Below are positions 1 through 8,510 of a stretch of DNA of 64,000 nucleotides, in pieces. This stretch comes from an uncultured Prevotellaceae bacterium (lineage in GTDB: Bacteria > Bacteroidota > Bacteroidia > Bacteroidales > Bacteroidaceae). The notes beneath the pieces were generated by a model, which had not been told where the DNA came from, made no database searches, and saw only the letters and a list, made by a program, of their open reading frames with translations. Numbering within the stretch: position 1 is the stretch's first letter; each line of letters starts with the position of its first letter. The stretch spans positions 1 through 64,000 of the forward strand of contig ONSR01000011.1 of assembly GCA_900320565.1 (NCBI GenBank). The letters run 5' to 3'. A program made the position numbers and the translations under genes.

Positions 1-1
1 C

Positions 2-118
2 AAGCAGTTCAAGAACCTCCGTCAGGACGCTCAGTTCCAGCTCGTTCCTGGCCGCAAGGCGCAGGCCGACGCCATCGAGGTCATCAGGAATGAGGATACT
101 ATTCAGGGTTTGGAGTAA
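2..118 (+). CDS. C-terminal end of an unidentified protein (partial)
   Basis: The window opens inside a gene. One frame stays open from base 2 and encodes 38 residues ending DTIQGLE before TAA at 116-118. The tail is charged and has no transmembrane segment. A terminator-like hairpin follows at 248-281, so the gene appears to close its transcription unit. I do not recognise the family from this fragment. Confidence 0.6.
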   Translation, partial: KQFKNLRQDAQFQLVPGRKAQADAIEVIRNEDTIQGLE

Positions 119-247
119 TCTCCAACCCTGAATAATGAAAAAATGAAAAAAAGAGAAAATGAGGGCTGCCCTGAACCAAAACCATGAAAACCCTCGGCGT
201 TACCAGTTGCATGGGCGCTCTCTGAACTCCTCTTCACACACATTACC

Positions 248-281
248 AAGAAGCCTGATTAAGTTCGGGCTTCTTTTTTTT
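248..281 (+). terminator. Rho-independent terminator after the partial first gene
   Basis: AAGAAGCC and GGGCTTCTT can pair across a short loop and are followed by a run of T. This separates the partial gene at the window edge from the pfp promoter. The rest of the 119-464 gap holds a heptamer repeat and the pfp promoter; I see no gene in it. Confidence 0.7.
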
Positions 282-298
282 GTCTATAAATAAAAATC

Positions 299-326
299 TT
301 TAAACTCTAAACTTTAAACTTTAAAC
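299..326 (+). repeat. Heptamer tandem repeat, TTTAAAC x4
   Basis: Four head-to-tail 7-bp units (TTTAAAC, with one TCTAAAC variant) lie between the terminator and the pfp promoter. It is one of about ten places in the window with 7-bp-period repeats of unrelated sequence. Confidence 0.75.
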
Positions 327-387
327 TATTTTTCGTACCTTGACCTGCGGTCGAGCTACTGTTTTCGTTCGGAAATACTCAAATAAA

Positions 388-419
388 TTTGGTATTTCGC
401 TCACTTATTCGTACCTTTG
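388..419 (+). promoter_or_regulatory. Bacteroidota-type promoter of pfp
   Basis: The -33 TTTG (388-391) and the -7 TACCTTTG (412-419) are separated by 20 bp, matching the Bacteroidota sigma-factor consensus. The spacer (TATTTCGCTCACTTATTCG) closely matches the spacers of the leuA promoter and the tandem promoters near 30.8 kb. A degenerate upstream copy at about 332-349 resembles the double arrangement at 30.75 kb. Confidence 0.8.
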
Positions 420-464
420 CAGCCGAATTGTTATACATTATATAATATTATAGGTAAAAGAATC

Positions 465-2159
465 ATGAAGAAAAGTGCACTTCAGGTGGCTCGTGCCGCC
501 TATCAGCCCAAGCTCCCCAAGGCTTTGCAGGGACCTGTTGTAGCAGTTGAAGGTGCTGCAACTCAAAGCGTTGGCAACCAGGAAGAAATCAAGGCTATGT
601 TCCCCAACACCTACGGAATGCCCGTCATTACGTTCGAGGCTGAGACCCTCTCTGGCTCTCCCTTAAAGGGAGAGAAACAGGAAGCCTCCCCTTTAAGGGG
701 AGGTTTGGAAGGGTCTGTCGGCATCATCCTGAGCGGTGGTCAGGCTCCTGGCGGACACAATGTCATCAGCGGTCTGTACGACGGCGTGAAGTCTCTCAAC
801 AAGCAGAGCAAGCTGTATGGCTTCCTGATGGGACCTGGCGGCCTCGTTGACCACAAGTATGTCGAGTTCACCGACGAGTTTATCGACGAATATCGCAACA
901 CTGGCGGCTTCGACATCATTGGCTCTGGCCGTACAAAACTCGAGAAGGAAAGCCAGTTCGAGAGCGGCATCGAGATCCTCCGCAAACTCGGCATCAAGGC
1001 GCTCGTCATTATCGGTGGCGACGATAGCAACACCAACGCCTGCGTCCTGGCTGAGTACTATGCTGCCAAGAACTATGGTGTGCAGGTGATTGGCTGTCCC
1101 AAGACAATCGACGGCGACTTGAAGAACGAGCAGATTGAAACGAGCTTCGGCTTCGATACTGCTTGTAAGACCTACAGCGAACTGATTGGTAACATCCAGC
1201 GCGACTGCAACAGTGCTCGCAAGTACTGGCACTTCATCAAGCTCATGGGCCGTAGCGCAAGCCACATCGCCCTGGAGTGTGCCCTCGAGACACAGCCCAA
1301 CGCTTGCCTCATCAGCGAGGAAGTGGAGCAGAAGGCCATGAGTCTGGACGACGTTGTCACTTATATCGCAAAGATTGTGGCTGACCGTGCTGCCGAAGGT
1401 AACAACTTCGGTACCGTCCTCATCCCAGAAGGTCTCATCGAGTTCATTCCCGCCATCAAGAAGCTTATCGCAGAGCTCAACGAGGTTCTGACAGATCCCG
1501 CAACTGGCGAGAGCCGCGAGTTCGAGAGCAAAGATGCGCAGGTTGCCTTCGTGAAGGGTCATATCGCACCCGAGAACCTTGCCGTCCTCGAGTCTCTGCC
1601 CAAGGATGTTGAGCGTCAGCTCTGCCTCGACCGTGACCCCCACGGCAACGTTCAGGTCAGCCTCATCGAGACAGAGAAGCTCCTCTCGGCAATGGTAGCC
1701 ATGAAGCTCGAAGCATGGAAGAAGGAAGGCAAGTACAATGGCAAGTTCTCTGCTCAGCACCACTTCTTCGGTTACGAAGGTCGTTGTGCAGCTCCCAGCA
1801 ACTATGATGCCGACTATTGCTACAGCCTCGGCTACAACGCAAGCCGCCTGATTGCTAACGGCAAGACAGGTTACATGAGCGTCATCAAGAATACAACGGC
1901 TCCTGCAGCAGAATGGATTGCAGGTGGTGTGCCCATCACGATGATGATGAACCTGGAGCGCAGAAACGGCGCCATGAAGCCCGTTATCCGCAAAGCCCTC
2001 GTAGAACTCGACGGCGCTCCCTTCAAGTACTTCGCCAGCAAGCGCGAGGAATGGGCAAAGAACACTTGCTACGTTTACCCGGGCCCAATCCAGTACTGGG
2101 GACCAAGCGAGGTTTGTGACCAGTGCACAAAGACCCTTGCCCTTGAACAAGCAAAGTAA
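465..2159 (+). CDS. pfp: Pyrophosphate-dependent phosphofructokinase
   Basis: It should interconvert fructose-6-phosphate and fructose-1,6-bisphosphate with PPi as phosphoryl donor, in cytosolic glycolysis/gluconeogenesis. Visible motifs: the nucleotide loop LSGGQAPGG, GGDDSN at about residue 184 (the two Asp are typical of PPi rather than ATP enzymes), the catalytic PKTIDGDLKN at about 212 and substrate-binding MGRSASH at about 261. The ATG at 465 (MKKSALQV) was chosen over an upstream in-frame TTG because that TTG lies inside the -7 promoter element. The protein is 564 residues, about the length of long-type PFPs. Residues about 60-80 are odd: they are encoded by two G/C-rich near-palindromes (656-703) that look inserted between the conserved N-terminus and the nucleotide loop. 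Confidence 0.95.
   Translation: MKKSALQVARAAYQPKLPKALQGPVVAVEGAATQSVGNQEEIKAMFPNTYGMPVITFEAETLSGSPLKGEKQEASPLRGGLEGSVGIILSGGQAPGGHNVISGLYDGVKSLNKQSKLYGFLMGPGGLVDHKYVEFTDEFIDEYRNTGGFDIIGSGRTKLEKESQFESGIEILRKLGIKALVIIGGDDSNTNACVLAEYYAAKNYGVQVIGCPKTIDGDLKNEQIETSFGFDTACKTYSELIGNIQRDCNSARKYWHFIKLMGRSASHIALECALETQPNACLISEEVEQKAMSLDDVVTYIAKIVADRAAEGNNFGTVLIPEGLIEFIPAIKKLIAELNEVLTDPATGESREFESKDAQVAFVKGHIAPENLAVLESLPKDVERQLCLDRDPHGNVQVSLIETEKLLSAMVAMKLEAWKKEGKYNGKFSAQHHFFGYEGRCAAPSNYDADYCYSLGYNASRLIANGKTGYMSVIKNTTAPAAEWIAGGVPITMMMNLERRNGAMKPVIRKALVELDGAPFKYFASKREEWAKNTCYVYPGPIQYWGPSEVCDQCTKTLALEQAK
656..703. repeat. Paired palindromic element inside the pfp coding region
   Basis: Two 19-bp near-perfect palindromes, CTCTCCCTTAAAGGGAGAG (656-674) and CCTCCCCTTTAAGGGGAGG (685-703), lie 10 bp apart within pfp. 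They are read in frame as the low-complexity stretch SPLKGEKQEASPLRGG. Their composition differs from the flanking codons. The structure resembles a REP-type intergenic palindrome that entered a gene without breaking the frame. Confidence 0.7.
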
Positions 2160-3027
2160 ACAAACCACTTCGCATCCTCAAAGGAGGAAAACGAGCGGTC
2201 AAAGAAGGCAAACCCGCGGGAAGAGAAAGCAAACTTCCCGTGGGTTCCGCTTCTTGCGCCTGTTCCGAGGTGTGCCTTCTTGGACGCTTTGGCTTGGCGG
2301 TCTGCTCATCACGGCAGCCTACATAGGCCTTTTCTATCACTTTTTTGTTGACCCGTTCAGCTTCCGTTGGCGTGCCATCTATGGCGAAGCGACCTTCCCC
2401 GAAGGCTACGAGGTTCGTGGCATCGACATAAGCCACTATCAGGAACGCGTCAATTGGGAAAAACTTCGTAACGCTTCGATGGGTGATGCGCCTGTTAGCT
2501 TCGTGTTTATCAAGGCTACGGAAGGCGAGAAGTTGTTCGACGATAACTTCAATCGTAACTTTGCCAACGCTAAGCGAAACGACTTAATCAGAGGCGCTTA
2601 TCATTTCTTCGTACCTGGAATCAACCCACGCAAGCAAGCTGATTTCTTTATTTCCATAGCCCAGCTTGAACCAGGCGACCTGCCTCCCGTTTTGGATATC
2701 GAGAAGAAGGGCAACTTGACGCCTGAACAATTGCGTCGAGACGTTAAGATTTGGCTCGATATCGTCGAGAAAGAATATGGTGTGAAACCTATTCTATATA
2801 CAGGTTACAAGTTCAAGGTCGATTACCTCAACACGCCAGAATTTGATGCTTATCCTTATTGGATAGCACATTATTATGTCGAGAAGCTTGCTTATAAAGG
2901 CAGGTGGACTTTCTGGCAGCACACCGATTGCGGCAAAGTGGCTGGCATAAAAGGCTTTGTCGATTGTAATATCTTCAACGGAACATTCCAGGACCTTCAG
3001 GAACTTACCCTTCCGGAAGCGGAATAA
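2116..3027 (+). CDS. Membrane-anchored GH25 family lysozyme-like hydrolase
   Basis: Predicted cell-wall muramidase (beta-1,4-N-acetylmuramidase) of glycoside hydrolase family 25. The N-terminus is strongly basic (about residues 1-50). One transmembrane segment follows (WLGGLLITAAYIGLFYHFF), then the GH25 barrel with GIDISHYQ at its start, the paired acidic motif PVLDIEKKG, YTGYKFK and a C-terminal WQHTD. This suggests a type II anchored enzyme facing the periplasm. The start is uncertain: no ATG precedes the anchor. The GTG at 2116 gives a 44-nt overlap with pfp; a downstream TTG or CTG would shorten the basic tail. It is probably co-transcribed with pfp, although the functions are unrelated. 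Confidence 0.85.
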   Translation: MTSAQRPLPLNKQSKQTTSHPQRRKTSGQRRQTRGKRKQTSRGFRFLRLFRGVPSWTLWLGGLLITAAYIGLFYHFFVDPFSFRWRAIYGEATFPEGYEVRGIDISHYQERVNWEKLRNASMGDAPVSFVFIKATEGEKLFDDNFNRNFANAKRNDLIRGAYHFFVPGINPRKQADFFISIAQLEPGDLPPVLDIEKKGNLTPEQLRRDVKIWLDIVEKEYGVKPILYTGYKFKVDYLNTPEFDAYPYWIAHYYVEKLAYKGRWTFWQHTDCGKVAGIKGFVDCNIFNGTFQDLQELTLPEAE

Positions 3028-3028
3028 A

Positions 3029-4735
3029 TCACGAATGCATCTTCGTTCCGGTGCGGGCTTCTACCACGTTAACCACATAGTCTCCAAGCTTTTCGCAGGC
3101 ATTTACGAGGTCCATGTAAATGGTTCCGATGCCATAAGTGTATTTGTGGTTGTTGATGTCGATAATGTTTTGTGACTTCAACTGGTCGCGATAGTTGTTT
3201 ATCTCCGTTTCGATATTGTAGCACTTGTACACGTCGAAGTAGTCTTTCCTGCCGCTCATCAGCTGATTCATTTGCGTGAGCGCCTGATCCGTAAGGCCCA
3301 TCATGGCGTGGAGGTTCTTGTATTGCTCCTCGGTGAAGTGCTCTTTCTTGCCCTGAACCTTTGAGTTGATGGTCTGAGCCATGTGGTAGCACGAGTCGCC
3401 GATGCTTTCTACCTCGGAGATTTCGCGGAGCATAGCACGAATCTTGGCCTTCGTTTCGTCACTCAGATGCGCGTCACTCACCTGGTCCAGATATTCGGCA
3501 ATGCTGATTTCCATGTTGTCGGCTATGTTCTCGTACTTCTCGATTCGGCTCAGGAGCTTGCTGAACTTGTTGTGGTCCTTTTCTACGAGCAGTTCCTGAA
3601 CCATGCCGAACATGCGTTGGATGCGTTCGCTGAACGAGACAATCTCCTTTTGTGCTTCGAGGACAGACAGTTCGGGGGTCTTCATGATGCCAGCCGTAAT
3701 GAAATGCAGACGGAAGTCTTCCTCTTCCTTAGAACTCTTTGGCTTGATAACCATGCAGACGAATTTCTCAATTTGTGGCACGAACCAGATGAGCAGAGCC
3801 GTATTGGTGATGTTGAAAGCGGAGTGGAATGTAGCGAGGGCAACACTTGCTTTGATGGCAAAATCTGGTGCATCTGGGGTCATCGAGGGGTCGAAGCCGG
3901 AGATGTTACATACCATCTTGAAGAACGGGTCAAGCAGGAGCAGCACCCAAAAGACACCTACGGCATTGAAGCTGAGGTGGGCGAAGGCAGCTCTTCTGGC
4001 TTGTGTGTTAGCGCTGAGAGCTACGATGTTCGAGGTTATGGTGGTGCCCACGTTCTCACCCAACACGAGCATTACGCCCTGTTCAATCTGCAAAACACCA
4101 GTCGAGCAGAGCATCATCGTGATAGCCATAATGGCGGCAGAGGACTGCACGCAAAGTGTCAGAATCGTACCTATGACGAGGAAGAGCAGATTCACCATGA
4201 AGCCTCCATTGCTGTATTCTTTGAAGAAGGCGGTAATGGCTTCCTTCGATTCGGGTGAGTCCACCAGCGAGAAGCCTGTTTCCTTCAATGTTGCAAGACC
4301 GAGGAAAAGGAATGCCACGCCGAAGAGGAAGTCGCCCACGATGCGTCGCTTCTTCATATATATAAGGATGATGCCAAGGAAGAAGGCCGGATACACAAAA
4401 TCCGAGATGTTGAAGCCCATTCCGAGCGACATAATCCATGCGGTCAGGGTAGTACCGATGTTGGCGCCCATGATGACGCTAATGGCTTGTACGAGAGTGA
4501 GCAGGCCGGCGTTCACGAACGAAACAGTCATCAAGGTTGTTGCGGTAGAACTTTGAACGGCAGCCGTCACGCTCATGCCCGTGAGCATACCGGTGAAGCG
4601 ATTCGTCGTCATAGCACCAAGAACGTGGCGCAACTGCGGGCCAGCCATTTTCTGGAGCGCTTCACTCATCGATTTCATACCGAACATCAGGAGCGCAAGA
4701 GAGCCCAAAAGCTTAAAGATTACAAACAATGTCAT
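3029..4735 (-). CDS. Na+/phosphate cotransporter with PhoU-like C-terminus
   Basis: NptA/PNaS-family importer, predicted to bring inorganic phosphate through the inner membrane with sodium. The two inverted repeats of the family are visible: QSSTATT followed by GANIGTT, and QSSAAIM followed by GENVGTT. Several hydrophobic helices surround them, and a soluble helical PhoU-like domain fills about the last 200 residues. The start MTLFVIFKLLG (4735) is preferred to an upstream Met because the -7 promoter element lies at 4774-4781, inside the longer reading. It ends one base beyond the convergent lysozyme gene's stop, leaving no room for a separate terminator. Confidence 0.9.
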   Translation of the reverse strand: MTLFVIFKLLGSLALLMFGMKSMSEALQKMAGPQLRHVLGAMTTNRFTGMLTGMSVTAAVQSSTATTLMTVSFVNAGLLTLVQAISVIMGANIGTTLTAWIMSLGMGFNISDFVYPAFFLGIILIYMKKRRIVGDFLFGVAFLFLGLATLKETGFSLVDSPESKEAITAFFKEYSNGGFMVNLLFLVIGTILTLCVQSSAAIMAITMMLCSTGVLQIEQGVMLVLGENVGTTITSNIVALSANTQARRAAFAHLSFNAVGVFWVLLLLDPFFKMVCNISGFDPSMTPDAPDFAIKASVALATFHSAFNITNTALLIWFVPQIEKFVCMVIKPKSSKEEEDFRLHFITAGIMKTPELSVLEAQKEIVSFSERIQRMFGMVQELLVEKDHNKFSKLLSRIEKYENIADNMEISIAEYLDQVSDAHLSDETKAKIRAMLREISEVESIGDSCYHMAQTINSKVQGKKEHFTEEQYKNLHAMMGLTDQALTQMNQLMSGRKDYFDVYKCYNIETEINNYRDQLKSQNIIDINNHKYTYGIGTIYMDLVNACEKLGDYVVNVVEARTGTKMHS

Positions 4736-4773
4736 AGCGTACGGGAGATGGGTTATTATTTTTAATGACGCTG

Positions 4774-4781
4774 CAAAAGTA
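4774..4781 (-). promoter_or_regulatory. -7 promoter element of the Na/Pi cotransporter
   Basis: On the minus strand this reads TACTTTTG, matching TAnnTTTG, followed by a short leader to the ATG at 4735. No clear -33 TTTG is seen at the ideal distance. Confidence 0.65.
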
Positions 4782-4922
4782 CAAAAAAAGCCAATTATAT
4801 GCAACATTTAACCGAGAAAGTTTTAAAATACGTTTGTCCGCTTGTTTGTCTTCCTCTATTAAATAGATATGTAAAGAAAGTACTCCGGGTTGACATTTTA
4901 GAAGAAAAACATGTGGTTTTCT

Positions 4923-4953
4923 TTTGTATTTCGCTCGCTTTTTCGTACCTTTG
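4923..4953 (+). promoter_or_regulatory. Promoter of the leucine operon
   Basis: TTTG at 4923-4926, a 19-bp spacer and TACCTTTG at 4946-4953 match the consensus exactly. The spacer, TATTTCGCTCGCTTTTTCG, is almost the same as at pfp and near 30.8 kb. No leader peptide rich in Leu codons and no T-box or attenuator hairpin is apparent in the short leader (4954-4980). Confidence 0.85.
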
Positions 4954-4980
4954 CACGCGCAATTCTAACAAATATGAGAT

Positions 4981-6480
4981 ATGAGTGACAAATTGTTTAT
5001 TTTCGACACGACACTTCGCGATGGCGAACAGGTGCCAGGATGCCAGCTCAATACTGTAGAGAAGATTCAAGTTGCCAAGCAGCTCGAAGCCCTTGGCGTG
5101 GATGTCATCGAGGCAGGTTTTCCCATCAGTAGTCCGGGCGACTTCAATAGCGTGATTGAAATCAGTAAGGCTGTTACGTGGCCCACGATTTGTGCCTTGA
5201 CCCGCGCGGTCGAGAAGGACATAGATTGTGCTGCCGAAGCCCTGAAATATGCTAAGCACAAACGCATCCATACCGGTATCGGAACGAGCGAAAGCCACAT
5301 CCGCTACAAGTTCAACTCCACTCCGGAGGAGATTATCGAGCGTGCCGTAGCTGCTGTGAAGTATGCAAAACGCTATGTCGAGGACGTGGAGTTCTATGCC
5401 GAAGATGCTGGCCGTACGGATAACGAGTACCTGGCTCGCGTCATAGAAGCTGTAACGAAGGCTGGCGCTACCGTCTGCAACATTCCCGACACAACTGGCT
5501 TCCGCACACCTTATGAGTATGGTGAGAAGATAAAATATCTCTACGAACATGTTGATGCCTTTGCTGCCGGCAAGAGCATCCTCTCAACACATTGTCACAA
5601 CGACCTCGGAATGGCTACGGCCAATACCGTGGCAGGCATACTGAATGGCGCTCGTCAGGCTGAGGTGACGATAAACGGCATTGGCGAAAGGGCAGGCAAC
5701 ACTTCGCTCGAAGAGATTGCCATGATATTCAAGACGCATCCCGACCTGGGTATCGACACAAATATCAACACGACAAAAATCTTCCCAACAAGTCGAATGG
5801 TAAGTTCATTGATGAACATGCCTGTGCAGCCCAACAAGGCGATTGTGGGCAGGAACGCGTTCGCTCACAGCAGCGGCATTCATCAGGATGGTGTGCTGAA
5901 GAATGCTTCGACCTACGAAATCATGAATCCCAAGGACGTGGGTATCGACGATAACGCTATCGTTCTGACGGCAAGAAGTGGCAGGGCTGCCCTGAAACAC
6001 CGCCTGAGCGTGAATGGCGTTGATATTGATGGCGAACGCCTCGACAAGGTTTACGAAGAGTTCCTCAAACTTGCTGATAAGAAGAAAGAAATCACGGACG
6101 ACGACATCCTGGTATTGGCAGGTGCAGACCGCTCTGCTTCTCATAATGTCAAGCTTGATTATCTGCAGGTTACGACGGGCAAAGGCGTCCGTAGTGTGGC
6201 AAGCATCGGCCTTCTTATTGCCAACGAGAAGTTCGAGAGTGCAGCTTCGGGTAACGGTCCTGTCGATGCTGCTATCAAGGCCTTGAAGACCATCATCAAG
6301 CGTCAGATGACACTCCGCGAGTTCACCATTCAAGCCATCTCGAAGGGTTCCGACGACATGGGTAAAGTCCACATGCAAGTGGAATACGACGGCAAGGTCT
6401 ATTACGGCTTTGGCGCCAACACAGATATCGTAACGGCTTCAGTGGAAGCTTATATTGATTGTATAAATAAGTTCAAATGA
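4981..6480 (+). CDS. leuA: 2-isopropylmalate synthase
   Basis: Condenses acetyl-CoA with 2-oxoisovalerate, the committed step of leucine synthesis. The HMGL-like barrel begins with [14 protein letters not shown]. The metal ligands HCHND (about residue 203), the signature [11 protein letters not shown] and SGIHQDG follow. The last 130 or so residues form the LeuA regulatory domain, so leucine feedback is likely. At 499 residues it has the normal length. It is the first gene of the operon, about 28 bases after the -7 element. The stop overlaps the leuC start (ATGA), so translational coupling is probable. Confidence 0.95.
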   Translation: MSDKLFIFDTTLRDGEQVPGCQLNTVEKIQVAKQLEALGVDVIEAGFPISSPGDFNSVIEISKAVTWPTICALTRAVEKDIDCAAEALKYAKHKRIHTGIGTSESHIRYKFNSTPEEIIERAVAAVKYAKRYVEDVEFYAEDAGRTDNEYLARVIEAVTKAGATVCNIPDTTGFRTPYEYGEKIKYLYEHVDAFAAGKSILSTHCHNDLGMATANTVAGILNGARQAEVTINGIGERAGNTSLEEIAMIFKTHPDLGIDTNINTTKIFPTSRMVSSLMNMPVQPNKAIVGRNAFAHSSGIHQDGVLKNASTYEIMNPKDVGIDDNAIVLTARSGRAALKHRLSVNGVDIDGERLDKVYEEFLKLADKKKEITDDDILVLAGADRSASHNVKLDYLQVTTGKGVRSVASIGLLIANEKFESAASGNGPVDAAIKALKTIIKRQMTLREFTIQAISKGSDDMGKVHMQVEYDGKVYYGFGANTDIVTASVEAYIDCINKFK

Positions 6481-7865
6481 ATACACTCTTTGATAAGATT
6501 TGGGATAAGCATGTAGTGCAGAAAGTCGAGGACGGGCCGACACAGCTTTATATCGACCGCCTGTATGCTCACGAGGTAACGAGTCCGCAGGCTTTCGACA
6601 CGCTTCGCGATAAAGGTATCAAGGCTTTCCGCCCCGACCACATCATAGCTATGCCCGACCACAACACACCAAGCGACCAACAGGAACGTATTGATGACCC
6701 TGTCGGACGCAAGCAGGTGGAGACGCTTGCCGCCAATTGCAAGGAGTTTGGCATCCGCCACTTTGCGATGGGCACGAAGGATAACGGCATCATCCACGTT
6801 GTTGGTCCTGAGAAGGCTCTTTCCCTGCCAGGCATGACGATTGTTTGCGGCGACTCGCATACCTCGACTCATGGAGCGGTAGGAGCCATCGCGATGGGTA
6901 TCGGCACGAGCGAAGTGGCTCAAGTGCTTGCTTCTCAATGCATCCTGCAGCAGAAGCCCAAGACCATGCGCATCAATATCGAGGGCGAACTTCAGCCGGG
7001 CGTGACAGCCAAGGACGTTGCCCTCTACATCATGGCTCAAATGACAACCAGCGGAGCCACGGGTTATGCTGTGGAATATGCTGGCAGCACCATTCGCAAT
7101 ATGTCGATGGAAGGCCGTCTCACCCTCTCAAACCTTTCTATCGAGATGGGAAGCCGTGCTGGCATTATTGCTCCAGACGAAACGACCTTTGCCTACCTGA
7201 AGGGACGCGAATATGCTCCGAAAGGTGAGGCTTGGGACAAGGCTGTAGAGGAGTGGAAGAAGCTCAAGAGCGACGAAGATGCTGTCTTCGATAAGGAAGT
7301 AACCTATCGTGCTGAGGACATCAAACCTCGCATCACTTATGGAACGAATCCGGGTGCTGGTATCGCTATCGATGAATGCATTCCGACGCTCGAAAGCATC
7401 CCCGAAGCAGACCGTGCTCAGTTCCTCGCACAGCTCGACTATATGCAGTTCAAGCCTGGACAAAAGCTTGAAGGAACTCCTGTAGATTATTGTTTCTTAG
7501 GCGCTTGCACGAACGGACGAATTGAAGACTTCCGTGCTTTTGCTTCTGTTGTGAAAGGCAAGAAAAAGGCAGCGAATGTGGTGGCTTGGCTTGTGCCTGG
7601 CAGTTGGTTGGTACGTCAGCAAATCATAGACGAAGGCATCGATAAGGTGCTTGAGGAAGCAGGTTTCGAGCTTCGCTTGCCCAGCTGCTCAGCTTGCCTC
7701 GCGATGAATCCCGATAAGGTGCCTGCAGGTAAGCTTGCTATCTCTACAAGCAACAGAAACTTCGTTGGCCGTCAAGGTCCGGGCGCACGCACGGTTCTTG
7801 CTTCTCCGCTCGTAGTTGCAGCAAGTGCCATCACAGGTGTTATTACCGACCCTCGTAAATTATGA
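6477..7865 (+). CDS. leuC: 3-isopropylmalate dehydratase large subunit
   Basis: Aconitase-family subunit carrying the [4Fe-4S] cluster; with LeuD it isomerises 2- to 3-isopropylmalate. The sequence shows [11 protein letters not shown], the [10 protein letters not shown] segment, and cluster ligands in GACTNGR (Cys about 344) and CSACLAMN (Cys pair about 402-405), with RNFVGRQG near the C-terminus. The 462 residues are typical for the family. Its ATG overlaps the leuA stop by four bases, and leuD follows after 24 nt. Confidence 0.95.
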   Translation: MNTLFDKIWDKHVVQKVEDGPTQLYIDRLYAHEVTSPQAFDTLRDKGIKAFRPDHIIAMPDHNTPSDQQERIDDPVGRKQVETLAANCKEFGIRHFAMGTKDNGIIHVVGPEKALSLPGMTIVCGDSHTSTHGAVGAIAMGIGTSEVAQVLASQCILQQKPKTMRINIEGELQPGVTAKDVALYIMAQMTTSGATGYAVEYAGSTIRNMSMEGRLTLSNLSIEMGSRAGIIAPDETTFAYLKGREYAPKGEAWDKAVEEWKKLKSDEDAVFDKEVTYRAEDIKPRITYGTNPGAGIAIDECIPTLESIPEADRAQFLAQLDYMQFKPGQKLEGTPVDYCFLGACTNGRIEDFRAFASVVKGKKKAANVVAWLVPGSWLVRQQIIDEGIDKVLEEAGFELRLPSCSACLAMNPDKVPAGKLAISTSNRNFVGRQGPGARTVLASPLVVAASAITGVITDPRKL

Positions 7866-7889
7866 ATTATGAATTAAGAATTATGAATT
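7864..7889 (+). repeat. AATTATG heptamer repeat between leuC and leuD
   Basis: The whole 24-nt intercistronic gap and the base before the leuD ATG consist of AATTATG-like 7-bp units, with one AATTAAG variant. It is a repeat tract sitting inside an operon, just where the leuD ribosome binding region must lie. Confidence 0.75.
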
Positions 7890-8510
7890 ATGCCTAAGCA
7901 GAAATTCGACATCATACAGTCAACTTGTATTCCTATCGAGATTGACAACAACAACACGGATAACATCATCCCTGCACGTTATCTTGCCTTCACCACGCGC
8001 GACCCCAAGTTCTATGGCGAGGCCTTCATGCACGACCTTCGCTATGATGCTGAGGGCAAGCCAATACCAGACTTTGTGATGAACAAGCCTGAGTTCTCGG
8101 AGGCTCCAAGCAAAGGCATCCACGAGATCATCATAGGCGGGCAGAACTGGGGCTCGGGCTCGAGTCGCGAGCATGCAGCTTGGGCGATTGCAGGCTTTGG
8201 AGCGAGAGTGGTGATAAGCAACAGCTTTGCCGACATCCATCGCAACAACCTGCTGAATTGCTTCGTGTTGCCCGTTATTGTGAGCCGCGAGTTTCAGCAA
8301 GAGCTCTTCCAGACGGTTAAGGAGAACCCGAAAGCCGAGGTGAAGGTGGATGTCTCCAACCAAACCGTCACGAACCTCACAACAGGTCATAGCGAGCAGT
8401 TCCCCATCAACAGCTACAAGAAGTACTGCTTGATGAATGCCTACGACGACATCGATTTCCTCCTCTCCAACACGGATAAGATAGAAGAATGGGAAAAGAA
8501 CGAACGATAG
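7890..8510 (+). CDS. leuD: 3-isopropylmalate dehydratase small subunit
   Basis: Swivelling-domain partner of LeuC. The hallmark GSGSSREHAAWAI and the following ISNSFADI are present at about residues 90-117. Its 206 residues are normal. The last 22 bases overlap the next synthase gene in another frame. The initiation region consists of an AT-rich heptamer repeat rather than a recognisable Shine-Dalgarno sequence. Confidence 0.95.
   Translation: MPKQKFDIIQSTCIPIEIDNNNTDNIIPARYLAFTTRDPKFYGEAFMHDLRYDAEGKPIPDFVMNKPEFSEAPSKGIHEIIIGGQNWGSGSSREHAAWAIAGFGARVVISNSFADIHRNNLLNCFVLPVIVSREFQQELFQTVKENPKAEVKVDVSNQTVTNLTTGHSEQFPINSYKKYCLMNAYDDIDFLLSNTDKIEEWEKNER

Noticed and set aside
693..2168. 491-residue open frame on the minus strand opposite pfp
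   Set aside because: It mirrors the pfp codons in a high-GC3 gene, has no promoter and no recognisable motif. The plus-strand enzyme is certain.
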